The notes below the pieces were generated by a model. The model saw only the letters and a list, made by a program, of their open reading frames with translations. It was not told where the DNA came from and did no database searches. From Elusimicrobia bacterium UBA4817 (GTDB lineage Bacteria; Elusimicrobiota; UBA8919), in contig DHFT01000039.1 in assembly GCA_002402375.1 (NCBI GenBank), positions 1-64,000 of the forward strand: a stretch of 64,000 nucleotides of DNA. Reading direction: 5' to 3'. Each line of letters begins with the position of its first letter. Position 1 is the first letter of the stretch. The translations under genes were made by a program, and so were the position numbers. Below, one piece after another: positions 51,950 to 60,247 of this stretch.

Positions 51950-52903
51950 TTACTTTGTTTTAATAGATTTATTTATTTCATTCCATTCAGTAATAATATC
52001 TTTACTTTTTTTCCACCATTCAATAAATGGTGGTTTATTTGAAGTTTTCTTTATTTCGCTGTATTGACCTCTTAATATCGTATCCGTAGAAGGAACATTA
52101 TAACAGACATTTTTGGAAATAATCCATCTGTCGTGAATAGAGGATATTACTTTTTTATCAGTAAGTACTCTCAATTCACAAGTAATGTTTTTGCTGTTCA
52201 GTTCCTTTTTGAAATTTTTATAAATATTTCTCAAATTTTCACTGATTTTGTCAACCGACATTAAAATGTAAATCTTTTCAACGTTCTTAAAATTCAAAGA
52301 TTCAGATAATAATTCAAACCCTGCTTTAGAAAAGTATTTATCTATCCAATAAATATGTTTACTGCATGATTTTATAATATTCCAAAAAATCTTTCTATTT
52401 GTAAATGGTTTTTCAGGTGAAATCAGTGCTGTTTCAGAAACAAGCATCGGTTTATGAATCACATCAAAAATTGTTTTAATTGTTGCATCATGCAGTTCAA
52501 CCTTTTTTTCAAGTTGATTTAATCGGTTTATAATTTCCTTATTTGAAGATGCGATTTTTCTAATATTGACAAAAACTCTCATAATACCTATATTAACTTG
52601 AACGGATTTTTTACTATTGAGTACGCTTGAAAGCATGGCAACACCTTGTTCAGTAAAGGCATATACATTTTTAGAGAATTTTAAGGATATCACAAATTGT
52701 GATATCCTCATTATTTCTTCTCTCGTCAATATGAACATAAAGTCTTTCGGAAATCTATCAATATTCCTCTTTACAGCTTGATTTAATATTCTGGTTTCTA
52801 CTCCGTAAAGCTCTGCTAAATCTCTGTCAAGCATAACTTTTTGACCTTTAATTAAGAATATTTTTTTCTCAATTATTTCTTGTGGTATCATTTGTTGTTT
52901 CAT
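51950..52903 (-). CDS. ORF6N-domain protein fused to a PLD-like domain
   Basis: 317 residues. The first 100 residues form an ORF6N (phage antirepressor-type) domain: IFLIKGQKVMLDRDLAELYGVETRILNQAVKRNIDRFPKDFMFILTREE. After a coiled linker (about 110-140), the C-terminal part reads like a degenerate phospholipase-D-type fold: HIYWIDKYFSKAGFELL, VEKIYILMSVDK, ITCELRVLTDKKVISSIHDRWIISKNVCYNVPS, with the HDRWII segment in place of the HKD catalytic motif. The DNA-binding half is well supported; the PLD-like half is tentative. AAGGAG precedes the ATG. Such genes are often mobile. Confidence 0.75.
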   Translation of the reverse strand: MKQQMIPQEIIEKKIFLIKGQKVMLDRDLAELYGVETRILNQAVKRNIDRFPKDFMFILTREEIMRISQFVISLKFSKNVYAFTEQGVAMLSSVLNSKKSVQVNIGIMRVFVNIRKIASSNKEIINRLNQLEKKVELHDATIKTIFDVIHKPMLVSETALISPEKPFTNRKIFWNIIKSCSKHIYWIDKYFSKAGFELLSESLNFKNVEKIYILMSVDKISENLRNIYKNFKKELNSKNITCELRVLTDKKVISSIHDRWIISKNVCYNVPSTDTILRGQYSEIKKTSNKPPFIEWWKKSKDIITEWNEINKSIKTK

Positions 52904-53286
52904 AATGCTCCTTTATCTTGCGATACATTATAGCAAAATTCCATAAATATTACTTTCCATTTTCCAGAGATTGGTACTTTCTTTGCACACTCATTGAAAT
53001 TATATTCAAAAACGTTAATAAATTACTGAATTTATCAGTTTTATCATCGGTTAACGGTTTTACAATTCCAGACCATCTGACATCCGAAAGTTTTAATAAA
53101 AAATGTTTTATTCACGATAACAGTATATAAAAAGCAAGCACAAATGAACCCCCGATAGAATCATTCGGGGGCAGGCTCCGATGGACACAGAAACAAAAAA
53201 AGTATATCTTGTTATTTCTTTATAGATTTAATCTGTGATGCTTCGCTAAATCTGTGTTCATCTGTGGTTACAAGGTTTTCTTGAAA
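52904..53286. other. Non-coding spacer with promoter and repeats
   Basis: This 383-nt gap holds no gene I can support. On the minus strand it contains an extended -10 promoter for the ORF6N gene (TGCTATAAT at 52927-52935, near-cognate -35). It also has a palindrome CCCCCGA...TCGGGGG (53146-53171) of the type found inside the PHP gene, and an ACAGATT-type repeat in the reverse sense (53221-53283) ending in GGTTACAAGGTTTTCTTG, as at 25434. Confidence 0.75.
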
Positions 53287-54744
53287 TTATTTTTGCCTGA
53301 AGGATAGTAAAATGGACGATACTGAAAAATACATAAAACCGAACTGGAAAAGCAGAATTAATGGTGTAAGAAAGTATAGCCGTGCTCTTATCGTGAGGTA
53401 AAGCAAAACGGTGAAATAGAGAGCCATAAAAAGTTCCAGATAAAGAACCAGATTTTTTTTGGATTTATATTTTGTAGCATTCAGTTTTGCGGTTTTACCG
53501 GTCATACCGCATTTCGGAGTTCTTACAAATTCGGAGTCGTATCCGTAAATTCCTTCTAACACGCATTTGGAATTATTTATGGCAAGACCAATACCGGCTG
53601 ACATCAGAAACGGGATGTATTTTACGGAGTCCCAAAAACCGTATCCGAGTTCTTTCTGTGATGTGTAATAAAAATATGCGATTGAAAAGGTTCCGAGTAA
53701 AAATACCGGAATGTCAATCATATAAAGATTTGTATTACCTGTGTTCAATCGGACAAGAATTGCCGGAAGAAGTACCAGCGAAACGGCCGTAAGAAACAAA
53801 TAAGAGAAATTACTTGACAGATGAAATACCGCTTCAAGTTTAACTTTTAAGGGCGTGTCGCTTTTTAGTATTTTGCCGAGCAGTTTTTTTGCTACCTGTA
53901 TCGTTCCTTTCGCCCATCTTCCCTGCTGGGTTTTGAAAGCGTTGACATCAATGGGCAGTTCTGCGGGAGTTACGACATCAGGGACAAAAACAAATTTCCA
54001 ACCCTTAATCTGTGCCCTGTAAGACAAATCCATATCTTCGGTAAGAGTATCTCCCTGCCATCCGCCGGATGCCTCTATAGTTTTTTTTCGCCATATCCCT
54101 GCGGTGCCGTTAAAATTAAAAAATCTCCCCGAGCGGTTTCTTGCGGTGTGTTCAATTAAGAAATGCCCGTCTAAAATTATTGCCTGTATTTTTGTCAGAA
54201 GCGAATATTTTCTGTTTGAATGTCCCCACCTCGCCTGAACCATTCCTATATTCTCTTCAGTAAAATAAGGCATAAGATTTTTCAAAAAATCCGGTTGCGG
54301 AACAAAATCAGCGTCAAAGATGGCTATGAATTCTCCGGTTGCTTTTGCCATACCGTTTTGCAGCGCGCCCGCTTTGAAACCGGTTCTATTGTTCCTGTGA
54401 ATATAAAAAATGTTGAGGTTTTCTTTTTTGAATTTTTCAACGGTTTCTTTTGCGATTTTTTGCGTTTCGTCGGTGGAATCGTCAAGCACCTGAATTTCCA
54501 GTTTGTCTTTCGGGTAATCTAACCGGACAATATTTTCTATTAAACGCGCGACGACGTTCATCTCATTAAAAACAGGAAGTTGCACGGTAACGACGGGATA
54601 GGGGTTGACGAGCGGCTTTGTTTCAGGCGTTGCCTTCTTATATTTTTTGTAGAAATATATGAGAAAATATCTGTGGCTTCCGAAAATTATAAGCCCCGAT
54701 AAAGATACAAAATAGATAACAAGAAGAATATTATTCGCCGTCAT
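53287..54744 (-). CDS. GT2-family (cellulose-synthase-like) membrane glycosyltransferase
   Basis: 485 residues. One N-terminal membrane helix, then a GT-A domain with TVQLPVFNEMNVVARLIENIVRLDYP, VLDDSTDET, AIFDADFVPQPDFL (DxD), GTAGIWRKKTIEASGGW, TEDMDLSYRA (ED) and QQGRWAKGT (QxxRW), which are the D,D,D,QxxRW residues of processive beta-glycan synthases. Four C-terminal membrane helices follow (about 320-345, 355-375, 415-435, 445-470). It polymerises or transfers sugars at the inner membrane; the product (e.g. glucomannan-like or other beta-glycan) is not known. Confidence 0.88.
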   Translation of the reverse strand: MTANNILLVIYFVSLSGLIIFGSHRYFLIYFYKKYKKATPETKPLVNPYPVVTVQLPVFNEMNVVARLIENIVRLDYPKDKLEIQVLDDSTDETQKIAKETVEKFKKENLNIFYIHRNNRTGFKAGALQNGMAKATGEFIAIFDADFVPQPDFLKNLMPYFTEENIGMVQARWGHSNRKYSLLTKIQAIILDGHFLIEHTARNRSGRFFNFNGTAGIWRKKTIEASGGWQGDTLTEDMDLSYRAQIKGWKFVFVPDVVTPAELPIDVNAFKTQQGRWAKGTIQVAKKLLGKILKSDTPLKVKLEAVFHLSSNFSYLFLTAVSLVLLPAILVRLNTGNTNLYMIDIPVFLLGTFSIAYFYYTSQKELGYGFWDSVKYIPFLMSAGIGLAINNSKCVLEGIYGYDSEFVRTPKCGMTGKTAKLNATKYKSKKNLVLYLELFMALYFTVLLYLTIRARLYFLTPLILLFQFGFMYFSVSSILLSFRQK

Positions 54745-54750
54745 TTTTCC

Positions 54751-55095
54751 TTATTTTTGTTTATCAAACTTTGGCTGACAATTCATGCAGTACCGTGCAT
54801 ATGGCATTGCTTTAAGTCGCTCCGGCGGTATTTTTGCCGAACAATTTTCACAAAGCCCGTATTTGCCTGCTTCAATTTTTTTTAGTGCCGCATCAATTGA
54901 ATTAAGCATTACTTTTTCATTACCGCTTAATCCGAATATAAGTTCCTTTTCCTCGCTGTCACCTGCCGCATCAACTTCGTCGCCGACATTAGGTTCCTGC
55001 AAATCCTTTTGTTGCTTGTCTGCCACTGTTTTTAATAAATCGTTTTTTTTTGCAATGAGATTTTTTTTCAGTTCGTTTAAATCCTTGGCATTCAT
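54751..55095 (-). CDS. DksA/TraR-family zinc-finger transcription factor
   Basis: 114 residues. An N-terminal helical coiled-coil (about 3-70) contains the acidic tip DEVDAAGDSEEKEL that in DksA inserts into the RNA polymerase secondary channel; the C-terminal zinc finger is CENCSAKIPPERLKAMPYARYCMNC. Members modulate promoter opening with ppGpp. The start is preceded by GGAGGG. It lies 6 nt before the GT2 gene; this is probably co-transcription only. Confidence 0.93.
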   Translation of the reverse strand: MNAKDLNELKKNLIAKKNDLLKTVADKQQKDLQEPNVGDEVDAAGDSEEKELIFGLSGNEKVMLNSIDAALKKIEAGKYGLCENCSAKIPPERLKAMPYARYCMNCQPKFDKQK

Positions 55096-55116
55096 TTTGC
55101 CCTCCGGTTTGGTTTT

Positions 55117-56571
55117 TTACTTTACAACTTTTATCGTTTTTAATGTGTCAGTTTCCTGTCCGCTGATTCTTATATCCTTTGACGAAAGTTCAAAAAGGTA
55201 ATCGCAAATTTCTTTTGTTATCCTTTCTCCGGGAATAAGAATGGGAATTCCGGGAGGATATGGCGTTAGCGTCTGGGCGGATATGTGCCCCGCTGCCTTG
55301 TTTAACGAAACCCGTTTTGATTCCTTCTGAAAGAAAACATCCCGGGGAGTCATTACCATTTCGGTTGTCAATGACGGCAGGTTCAGATTCCAGTTTTTCT
55401 CAATGCCGTGGTATTTGATGTCTATGTCTTCCAGTGCGTTCACTAATTTTTGCACATCTGCTTTTGCAGAGCCGATTCCCATAATCGCAATAAGATTAAA
55501 GAGGTCGGCGCAGTCAACCTGTATATTATATTGTTCGTTAAGTATATCTTCTATTTCCAATCCGGATAATCCGGTTTTCGTAACATTAACGGTAAGTTTT
55601 GTGACATCAAGGTCGTAGCCCCGCGAACGGATGTCCTCTCGAGTAAAACAAAAAAAATTTTTGAGACGGTTTATTTTTTTTCTGCCGTATTCAGCCGCGT
55701 CTATTATTTCTCCCAAAAGTTTTTCACCGTGCAGCACCGCCTGTCTTCTCGCTAAATCAATTGAGGATAATGTAAGATAGTTGGGGCTGGTCGTTTGCAG
55801 CATTGAGACGACTTTTTTGACACGGTTGAAGTCAATTCTGTCGGAATTGATATGAAGAACCGAGCCCTGCGAGAGTGCCGATAAAATTTTATGCACCGAC
55901 TGGACAATCATATCGGCGTCCGCTTCAACGGCGGAGATGGGAAAATCGCGGTGAAATCTCAAATGTGGGCCGTGCGCCTCATCAACCAAAAGAAGTTTGT
56001 TGTTTTTGTGACAGATATTTGCAATTTCTAAAAGATCGCTTGTCACTCCATTATAGGTCGGGCTTGTGATAAATACCGCTTTTGCTTCCGGAAATTTTTT
56101 GATTGCCTCCGCTATCTGGTCGGGCTCCGCATCAAGAATTATGTCAAGATTCTGGTCTATTTTAGGCTGCAACCATATCGGCCAAAGTCCCGCCAAAATT
56201 ATTCCGCCCAAAACGGATTTGTGAATATTCCTTGAGAGAATTATGGAATCGCCGGGTTTGCATGCGGATAAAAACATCGCCTGATTACCGGATGATGAAC
56301 CGTTAACGAGGAACAGTGACTGTTCAACCCCGTACGCTTTTGCCATCAGTTCCTGCGCCTGTTTTATGCATTTTGTCGGGTCGTGAAGCGAATCAACATC
56401 CGGGAAAACGGTTACATCAAAATAATATACATTTTTTCCGGTAAATGATAAAAGTTTTTTATCAATGCTTCTTCCGTTTTTGTGGCCCGGTGTATGAAAA
56501 GAAACCATCCGCTTTTTAGCGTGGTTATAGACCGCTTCAAATAATGGTGCTGAGTCCTGCTTTGTCTTCAT
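55117..56571 (-). CDS. Orn/Lys/Arg decarboxylase-family PLP enzyme
   Basis: 484 residues of the SpeA/Cad-like class (basic amino acid decarboxylase, short form). PLP motifs: LFLVNGSSSGNQAMFLSACKPGDSIILSRNIHKSVLGG, SPTYNGVTSDLLEIANICHK, LLVDEAHGPHLRFH, and the Schiff-base lysine in SVHKILSALSQGSVLH. The C-terminal domain contains the expected PYPPGIPILIPGE. Likely makes a polyamine or diamine from arginine, lysine or ornithine; which one cannot be said. It has a consensus promoter 19-47 nt upstream of the start. Confidence 0.93.
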   Translation of the reverse strand: MKTKQDSAPLFEAVYNHAKKRMVSFHTPGHKNGRSIDKKLLSFTGKNVYYFDVTVFPDVDSLHDPTKCIKQAQELMAKAYGVEQSLFLVNGSSSGNQAMFLSACKPGDSIILSRNIHKSVLGGIILAGLWPIWLQPKIDQNLDIILDAEPDQIAEAIKKFPEAKAVFITSPTYNGVTSDLLEIANICHKNNKLLLVDEAHGPHLRFHRDFPISAVEADADMIVQSVHKILSALSQGSVLHINSDRIDFNRVKKVVSMLQTTSPNYLTLSSIDLARRQAVLHGEKLLGEIIDAAEYGRKKINRLKNFFCFTREDIRSRGYDLDVTKLTVNVTKTGLSGLEIEDILNEQYNIQVDCADLFNLIAIMGIGSAKADVQKLVNALEDIDIKYHGIEKNWNLNLPSLTTEMVMTPRDVFFQKESKRVSLNKAAGHISAQTLTPYPPGIPILIPGERITKEICDYLFELSSKDIRISGQETDTLKTIKVVK

Positions 56572-56589
56572 ATATTTTACTTGCCAGAT

Positions 56590-56618
56590 AGAATATAAAA
56601 TTTTATAAAGTTTGTCAA
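56590..56618 (-). promoter_or_regulatory. Promoter of the Orn/Lys/Arg decarboxylase-family gene
   Basis: TTGACA (56613-56618), 17-nt spacer and TATTCT (56590-56595) on the minus strand. The -35 overlaps the stop codon of larE, so the promoter is partly embedded in that gene. Confidence 0.7.
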
Positions 56619-57457
56619 GGTTTTTTTATTAGTTCATTCAAACTCCCCGTTCTGTAACCCTCCAAATCAAGCGTAATATATGTGTAGTTATATTTTTTCA
56701 GGGCAGCAACTATTTTTTTGTGAATATTGTTTTTGAATATTTGGTTTAACTGGTTTCCATCAATTTCTATTCTCGCGGTATCTTCATAATCACGCAGACG
56801 AAGATTCTTCAAATTAAGTTTTTTCAGTTTGGTTTCTGCGTCAGATATTTTTTTCAGTTTTTCGGAAGTTATTTTATGTCCGTAAGGAAACCTTGAAGCG
56901 AGACAGGGTGAAGCATCTTTGTTCCATGTTGGAAGTTTTAATTTTTTTGATAGAGCCCGTATATCTTTTTTTGTAAGTTTTGCGTAAGATAGCGGATGTC
57001 TTACATTCCATTTTTTTGCTGCTTTCCTACCGGGACGAAAATCATTTCTGTCAGAATAATTTGTGCCATCACAAATAGTTTCAATTTTATTTTCAGTTGC
57101 ACATTTATCTAAATGAGCAAACAACTCGTTTTTACACCAGTAACATCTGTCCGGCGTATTGCGTACGAAGTTTTTGTTGCTCATTTCGTCGGTTTTCAGG
57201 AAGAAATGTTTGATGCCGGATTGTTTAATAATTTTTTTTGCAAAGGATAAATCATCTTTTGGATATGTCTGGGAAATTGCGGTGGAGGTTGTGACATTTT
57301 TTTTGCCGAGTGTGTCAATCGCAACTTTTAATAAAAATGTTGAATCAACACCGCCGGAGTAAGCGATTAAAATTTTTTTATATTTTTCTAATAATCTTTT
57401 TAATCTTTCCAATTTTTCAATCTTTGAATCTTTTACCTGTTTCCGCAAACCAGCCAC
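56615..57457 (-). CDS. larE: ATP-dependent sacrificial sulfur transferase LarE-like
   Basis: 280 residues of the PP-loop superfamily. The ATP site is ILIAYSGGVDSTFLLKVA near 33-50; other signatures are TAISQTYPKDDLSFAKKI, CYWCKNELFAHLDKC, ICDGTNYSDRNDFRPGRKAAKKWNVRHPL and ASPCLASRFPYGHKIT. LarE donates sulfur to the nickel-pincer cofactor of lactate racemase; no larB, larC or larA is in the window, so a wider or different role is possible. It overlaps the flavin reductase gene by 41 nt. Confidence 0.92.
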   Translation of the reverse strand: MAGLRKQVKDSKIEKLERLKRLLEKYKKILIAYSGGVDSTFLLKVAIDTLGKKNVTTSTAISQTYPKDDLSFAKKIIKQSGIKHFFLKTDEMSNKNFVRNTPDRCYWCKNELFAHLDKCATENKIETICDGTNYSDRNDFRPGRKAAKKWNVRHPLSYAKLTKKDIRALSKKLKLPTWNKDASPCLASRFPYGHKITSEKLKKISDAETKLKKLNLKNLRLRDYEDTARIEIDGNQLNQIFKNNIHKKIVAALKKYNYTYITLDLEGYRTGSLNELIKKP

Positions 57458-57959
57458 CTCCGAGATGGTGAATCGTTTTTATTTTGTCCGTCTTAATATA
57501 TTCGTCAAAAAGTTTATCGTCGGCATCTGCATAAACGATTTTTGAGACAAAAAGCACAACATCACCGTATTTATATTGATTGATTACTTTACATTCAAGA
57601 TGGGCGAAACATTCTTTGATTTTCGGCGGTTTCACTTTTTGAGAGTTTATTGCGGTAAATTTGGCTCGCTTAAATTTGTCAGTATCTTTCCCGGATACGG
57701 AGCCGCAATACAAAACCTTTTTTATAAGTTTTTTGTCGGGTATATTTACAACAAATTCTTTTGTTTTTTTTATCAGTTTTTGCGAGTATGCTTGTTCCCC
57801 CATAGCAATTACCAAAAGCGGCGGTTCGGAATTGACAACGGTAAGCCATGCAAGGGTCATTATATTTGGTTTTCCGATTTTATCAACAGTTGTAATTAAA
57901 ACAACGGGTCCGTGATTTATCAGTCGGTAGGCAATTTCCGGTTTGATATTTTTTAACAT
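57417..57959 (-). CDS. Flavin reductase-like FMN-binding protein
   Basis: 180 residues from the ATG at 57959 (a farther upstream start overlaps the promoter and is rejected). The split-barrel flavin-reductase fold shows as GPVVLITTVDKIGKPNIMTLAWLTVVNSEPPLLVIAMG, VVNIPDKKLIKKVLYCGSVSG and IKECFAHLECKVINQYKYGDVVLFVSKIV. It probably binds FMN; the electron acceptor is not evident. It overlaps larE by 41 nt, which suggests co-translation. Confidence 0.88.
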   Translation of the reverse strand: MLKNIKPEIAYRLINHGPVVLITTVDKIGKPNIMTLAWLTVVNSEPPLLVIAMGEQAYSQKLIKKTKEFVVNIPDKKLIKKVLYCGSVSGKDTDKFKRAKFTAINSQKVKPPKIKECFAHLECKVINQYKYGDVVLFVSKIVYADADDKLFDEYIKTDKIKTIHHLGGGWFAETGKRFKD

Positions 57960-57970
57960 AGAATAAAAAC

Positions 57971-57998
57971 AGTATAGTTTTTTTTGAGAAAAAATCAA
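57971..57998 (-). promoter_or_regulatory. Promoter of the flavin reductase gene
   Basis: TTGATT (57993-57998), 16-nt spacer and TATACT (57971-57976) on the minus strand. It follows directly after the terminator of the upstream TonB receptor gene. Confidence 0.65.
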
Positions 57999-58030
57999 GA
58001 AAAAAAGAAGACGGCACTTAAGTGCCGTCT
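57999..58030 (-). terminator. Rho-independent terminator of the TonB receptor gene
   Basis: On the minus strand AGACGGCACTTAAGTGCCGTCT (58009-58030), an 11-bp perfect palindrome stem, is followed by TCTTTTTTT. It lies 23 nt beyond the btuB-like stop codon and separates the B12 block from the flavin-reductase/larE run. Confidence 0.9.
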
Positions 58031-58052
58031 ACTAAAATTATTCCCGAAGAAT

Positions 58053-59918
58053 TTAGTCCCACAGATACAGATTTATCCCGCCTGAAAATGTTCTTCCGGG
58101 AAGCGGATAATCTTCTCTCGCGAAATATCTTTTGTTAAAAATATTTTCACAGGAAAAATAAACTTCTGCCTGAAGAATTTTCCGGCTTACTTTCAAGTTC
58201 GCAAGAGTATATCCTGGAATTTTTGGTTTCTCTATTTTATGTGTGTATTCAACACCGAGTTTTGTTTGAAGTTTCAGTGGTGCTAAATAATTCAGAAAAT
58301 AATTCAAGCGATGTTTTGGTGTGTATTGCAAAATTTTATATGTTCCCCCCTCCTGTTTCCCTTTACTTTCAAGGAAGGTATAATTCAAACTCTGTGTCAG
58401 TTTTTTCACAATACTACTTTCTGCTTCAATCTCAACTCCTCTTGAAAAAACCTTGCCGACATTTGAAGGTGTCCATATACCAGTTTCATCAGGCGCCCAT
58501 TGAATAAAATCCTTTACATCGCTGTAAAATAGTGTTATCTTTGAAACCAGAATTTCTTTTAATTTATACTCAATACCAAAATCACTCCCAACAGATGTTT
58601 CAGGTTTTAAGTTTGGATTTCCCGGCATAAATGGGTCAGGCCAGTATAAATCATTAAATGTTGGTGCCCTGAAAGCCCGTCCAATGGTTGAAGAAAGTTT
58701 GAAATTATTGTTGATTTTGTAGATATTGACAATCCTCGGATTCAACTGCCCACCAAAAACATTGTTGTAATCGTATCTTGTTCCAATTGTTGTTGTCATC
58801 GGTTCAAGATTAAATGTTTTTTGAGCAAAAATTGCAGAAGCGTCTGTCCATTTGTCAATATCGGTTGTTTTGGTAATTTCATTCTTTTTCTTATATCTGT
58901 CGTTTTTTCCCTCAACTCCTGCAGTTATGTCATACAAAGTATCAATCTGTATATTTGCTCCAAGGGTTTTTGAGATACCAATATCATCATCAGGTGAAAA
59001 ATCCCAAGTTTCAGGATGTGTATCCGGGTCTTTGTAATGAAGATTATTCTGCTGAAAATAAATTTTGGATTGCAATTTTGTTTCATTCGCAATCTCTTTT
59101 TTGTAATTTAACTCGTAAGATTGTTTGGTTGTTTTTTGATTAGCATTTGGCGTCTCTGCTGTTTTTTCTTTTTCATTGTCATAATCAGCAAGTTTTGTGA
59201 AATTTCGTCCAGGTGTTTCAAGTTCTGATGTTAAGAAACCGTTGCTTAAAGAGATTTCTCCGTATTTTTCTAAATCATAACCGATTTTTGCGGAAAAATC
59301 CGTTGAATCATAATCAGAATTATCCCTGAAACCGTCCGTTATATTTTTCCCGCCCGATAAACATAAGTTTGCTTTTCCCGGCATAGCGGTAAAGTTCATT
59401 TTGTAATTTTGCGTGTTGAAACTTCCCTGCTCAATGCCGATTTCGGTTTTGGGTTTTACGGCGGTTGCTTTTTTTGTGATGATGTTGACAACACCGCCCA
59501 AGGCATTTGCGCCGTAAAGGGCGGACGCCGGACCGCGCAGTATCTCAATCCGTTCTATATTTTCAGACGGAATTTCGGTAAGATTTGCCGAACCCAGCGA
59601 TGTGTCGTTAACCGTGCGGCCGTCAACCATAACAAGTACCTGCTGTGCGGAAGCCCCGCCGCTTCGGATTCTCAGTTCAGATTGCGAACCGAGTGTGCCG
59701 TATTTTGAGACCTCTACAATACCGGTTTTATTTTTCAGAATTTCACCGACATTTTTTGCGTCGGAATTTTTTATTTCCTCTTCCGATATCACGGTTATAT
59801 TTGTCGCTGTTTTTTCAACAGAAACCTCTTTTCTTAATCCGATAAACACTGCTGTTTCCTGTGCATAAAGCACACCCATTCCCGCTAATAGTATTGCTCC
59901 CCAAAAAACTTTTTTCAT
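58053..59918 (-). CDS. btuB: TonB-dependent receptor, likely cobalamin transporter
   Basis: 621 residues. Signal peptide (about 1-19), then a plug domain with VEKTATNITVISEEEIKNSDAKNVGEILKNKTGIVEVSKYG, IRSGGASAQQVLVMVDGRTVND, RIEILRGPASALYGANALGGVVNIITKK; the rest is a 22-strand barrel ending in CENIFNKRYFAREDYPLPGRTFSGGINLYLW. The preceding cobalamin riboswitch and the adjacent btuFCD-cobST genes make B12 or a precursor the likely cargo. GGAGG precedes the ATG directly. It is followed by a terminator. Confidence 0.93.
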   Translation of the reverse strand: MKKVFWGAILLAGMGVLYAQETAVFIGLRKEVSVEKTATNITVISEEEIKNSDAKNVGEILKNKTGIVEVSKYGTLGSQSELRIRSGGASAQQVLVMVDGRTVNDTSLGSANLTEIPSENIERIEILRGPASALYGANALGGVVNIITKKATAVKPKTEIGIEQGSFNTQNYKMNFTAMPGKANLCLSGGKNITDGFRDNSDYDSTDFSAKIGYDLEKYGEISLSNGFLTSELETPGRNFTKLADYDNEKEKTAETPNANQKTTKQSYELNYKKEIANETKLQSKIYFQQNNLHYKDPDTHPETWDFSPDDDIGISKTLGANIQIDTLYDITAGVEGKNDRYKKKNEITKTTDIDKWTDASAIFAQKTFNLEPMTTTIGTRYDYNNVFGGQLNPRIVNIYKINNNFKLSSTIGRAFRAPTFNDLYWPDPFMPGNPNLKPETSVGSDFGIEYKLKEILVSKITLFYSDVKDFIQWAPDETGIWTPSNVGKVFSRGVEIEAESSIVKKLTQSLNYTFLESKGKQEGGTYKILQYTPKHRLNYFLNYLAPLKLQTKLGVEYTHKIEKPKIPGYTLANLKVSRKILQAEVYFSCENIFNKRYFAREDYPLPGRTFSGGINLYLWD

Positions 59919-60051
59919 TTTTCCTCCAAAATTTTTATTTACTATTTTTCCATTTCTACTTTTAACCTGACGCGTAGCGTCACACTGAACTTGATTCAGT
60001 GTCTCGTTGAGAGATGCCGAAACTAGTTCGGCATGACACTTCGTGTCACTT
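59919..60051. repeat. Palindromic repeats inserted in the riboswitch-btuB leader
   Basis: Between the riboswitch and the gene lies a chain of hairpin repeats: TGACGCGTAGCGTCA, CACTGAACTTGATTCAGTG, ATGCCGAAACTAGTTCGGCAT and TGACACTTCGTGTCA. The ATGCCGAA...TTCGGCAT palindrome is a known environmental intergenic repeat style. It does not look like a normal expression platform and probably was inserted. Confidence 0.75.
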
Positions 60052-60069
60052 TTAAGTTTTTATTTTCAT
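60052..60069 (-). other. Five-codon open frame (MKIKT) after the riboswitch
   Basis: An ATG with a strong ribosome site (GGGAGG, 6 nt upstream) opens a frame of ATG AAA ATA AAA ACT TAA. It sits 22 nt beyond the aptamer in the place where btuB would normally begin. The real btuB starts 134 nt further, after the inserted palindromes. It is either a displaced original start or a leader peptide. Confidence 0.55.
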
Positions 60070-60101
60070 TTCTGCCTCCCTTTCTCTCGAAGAGAATTTT
60101 A

Positions 60102-60247
60102 TTGCAGACAGACAGATTTCCTGACTCAGGTTCGTCCGAAATTTCGCCTTCCCATCCCTATTTATCCGGACAGTGGCATTTATGAAATTTCATCCCCTTC
60201 ACAGTAGCGGGACTGTTCCGGAATTACACCGGATTCCCTATTCTGCC
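60102..60247 (-). promoter_or_regulatory. Cobalamin riboswitch
   Basis: On the minus strand the B12-box landmarks appear in order: GGGAATCCGGTGTAATTCCGG, ACAGTCCCGCTACTGTGA, GCCACTGTCCGG, GGGAAGGCGAAATTTCGGACGAACCTGAGTCAGGA. P1 pairs GCAGA with TCTGC. Its first bases are also the last codons and stop of btuD. It controls the TonB receptor gene downstream, so high B12 should reduce uptake. Confidence 0.96.

Noticed and set aside
52918..53130. Plus-strand 70-codon frame in the spacer upstream of the ORF6N gene
   Set aside because: There is no ribosome site, no motif, and it overlaps the minus-strand promoter of the ORF6N gene; every other gene is on the minus strand.
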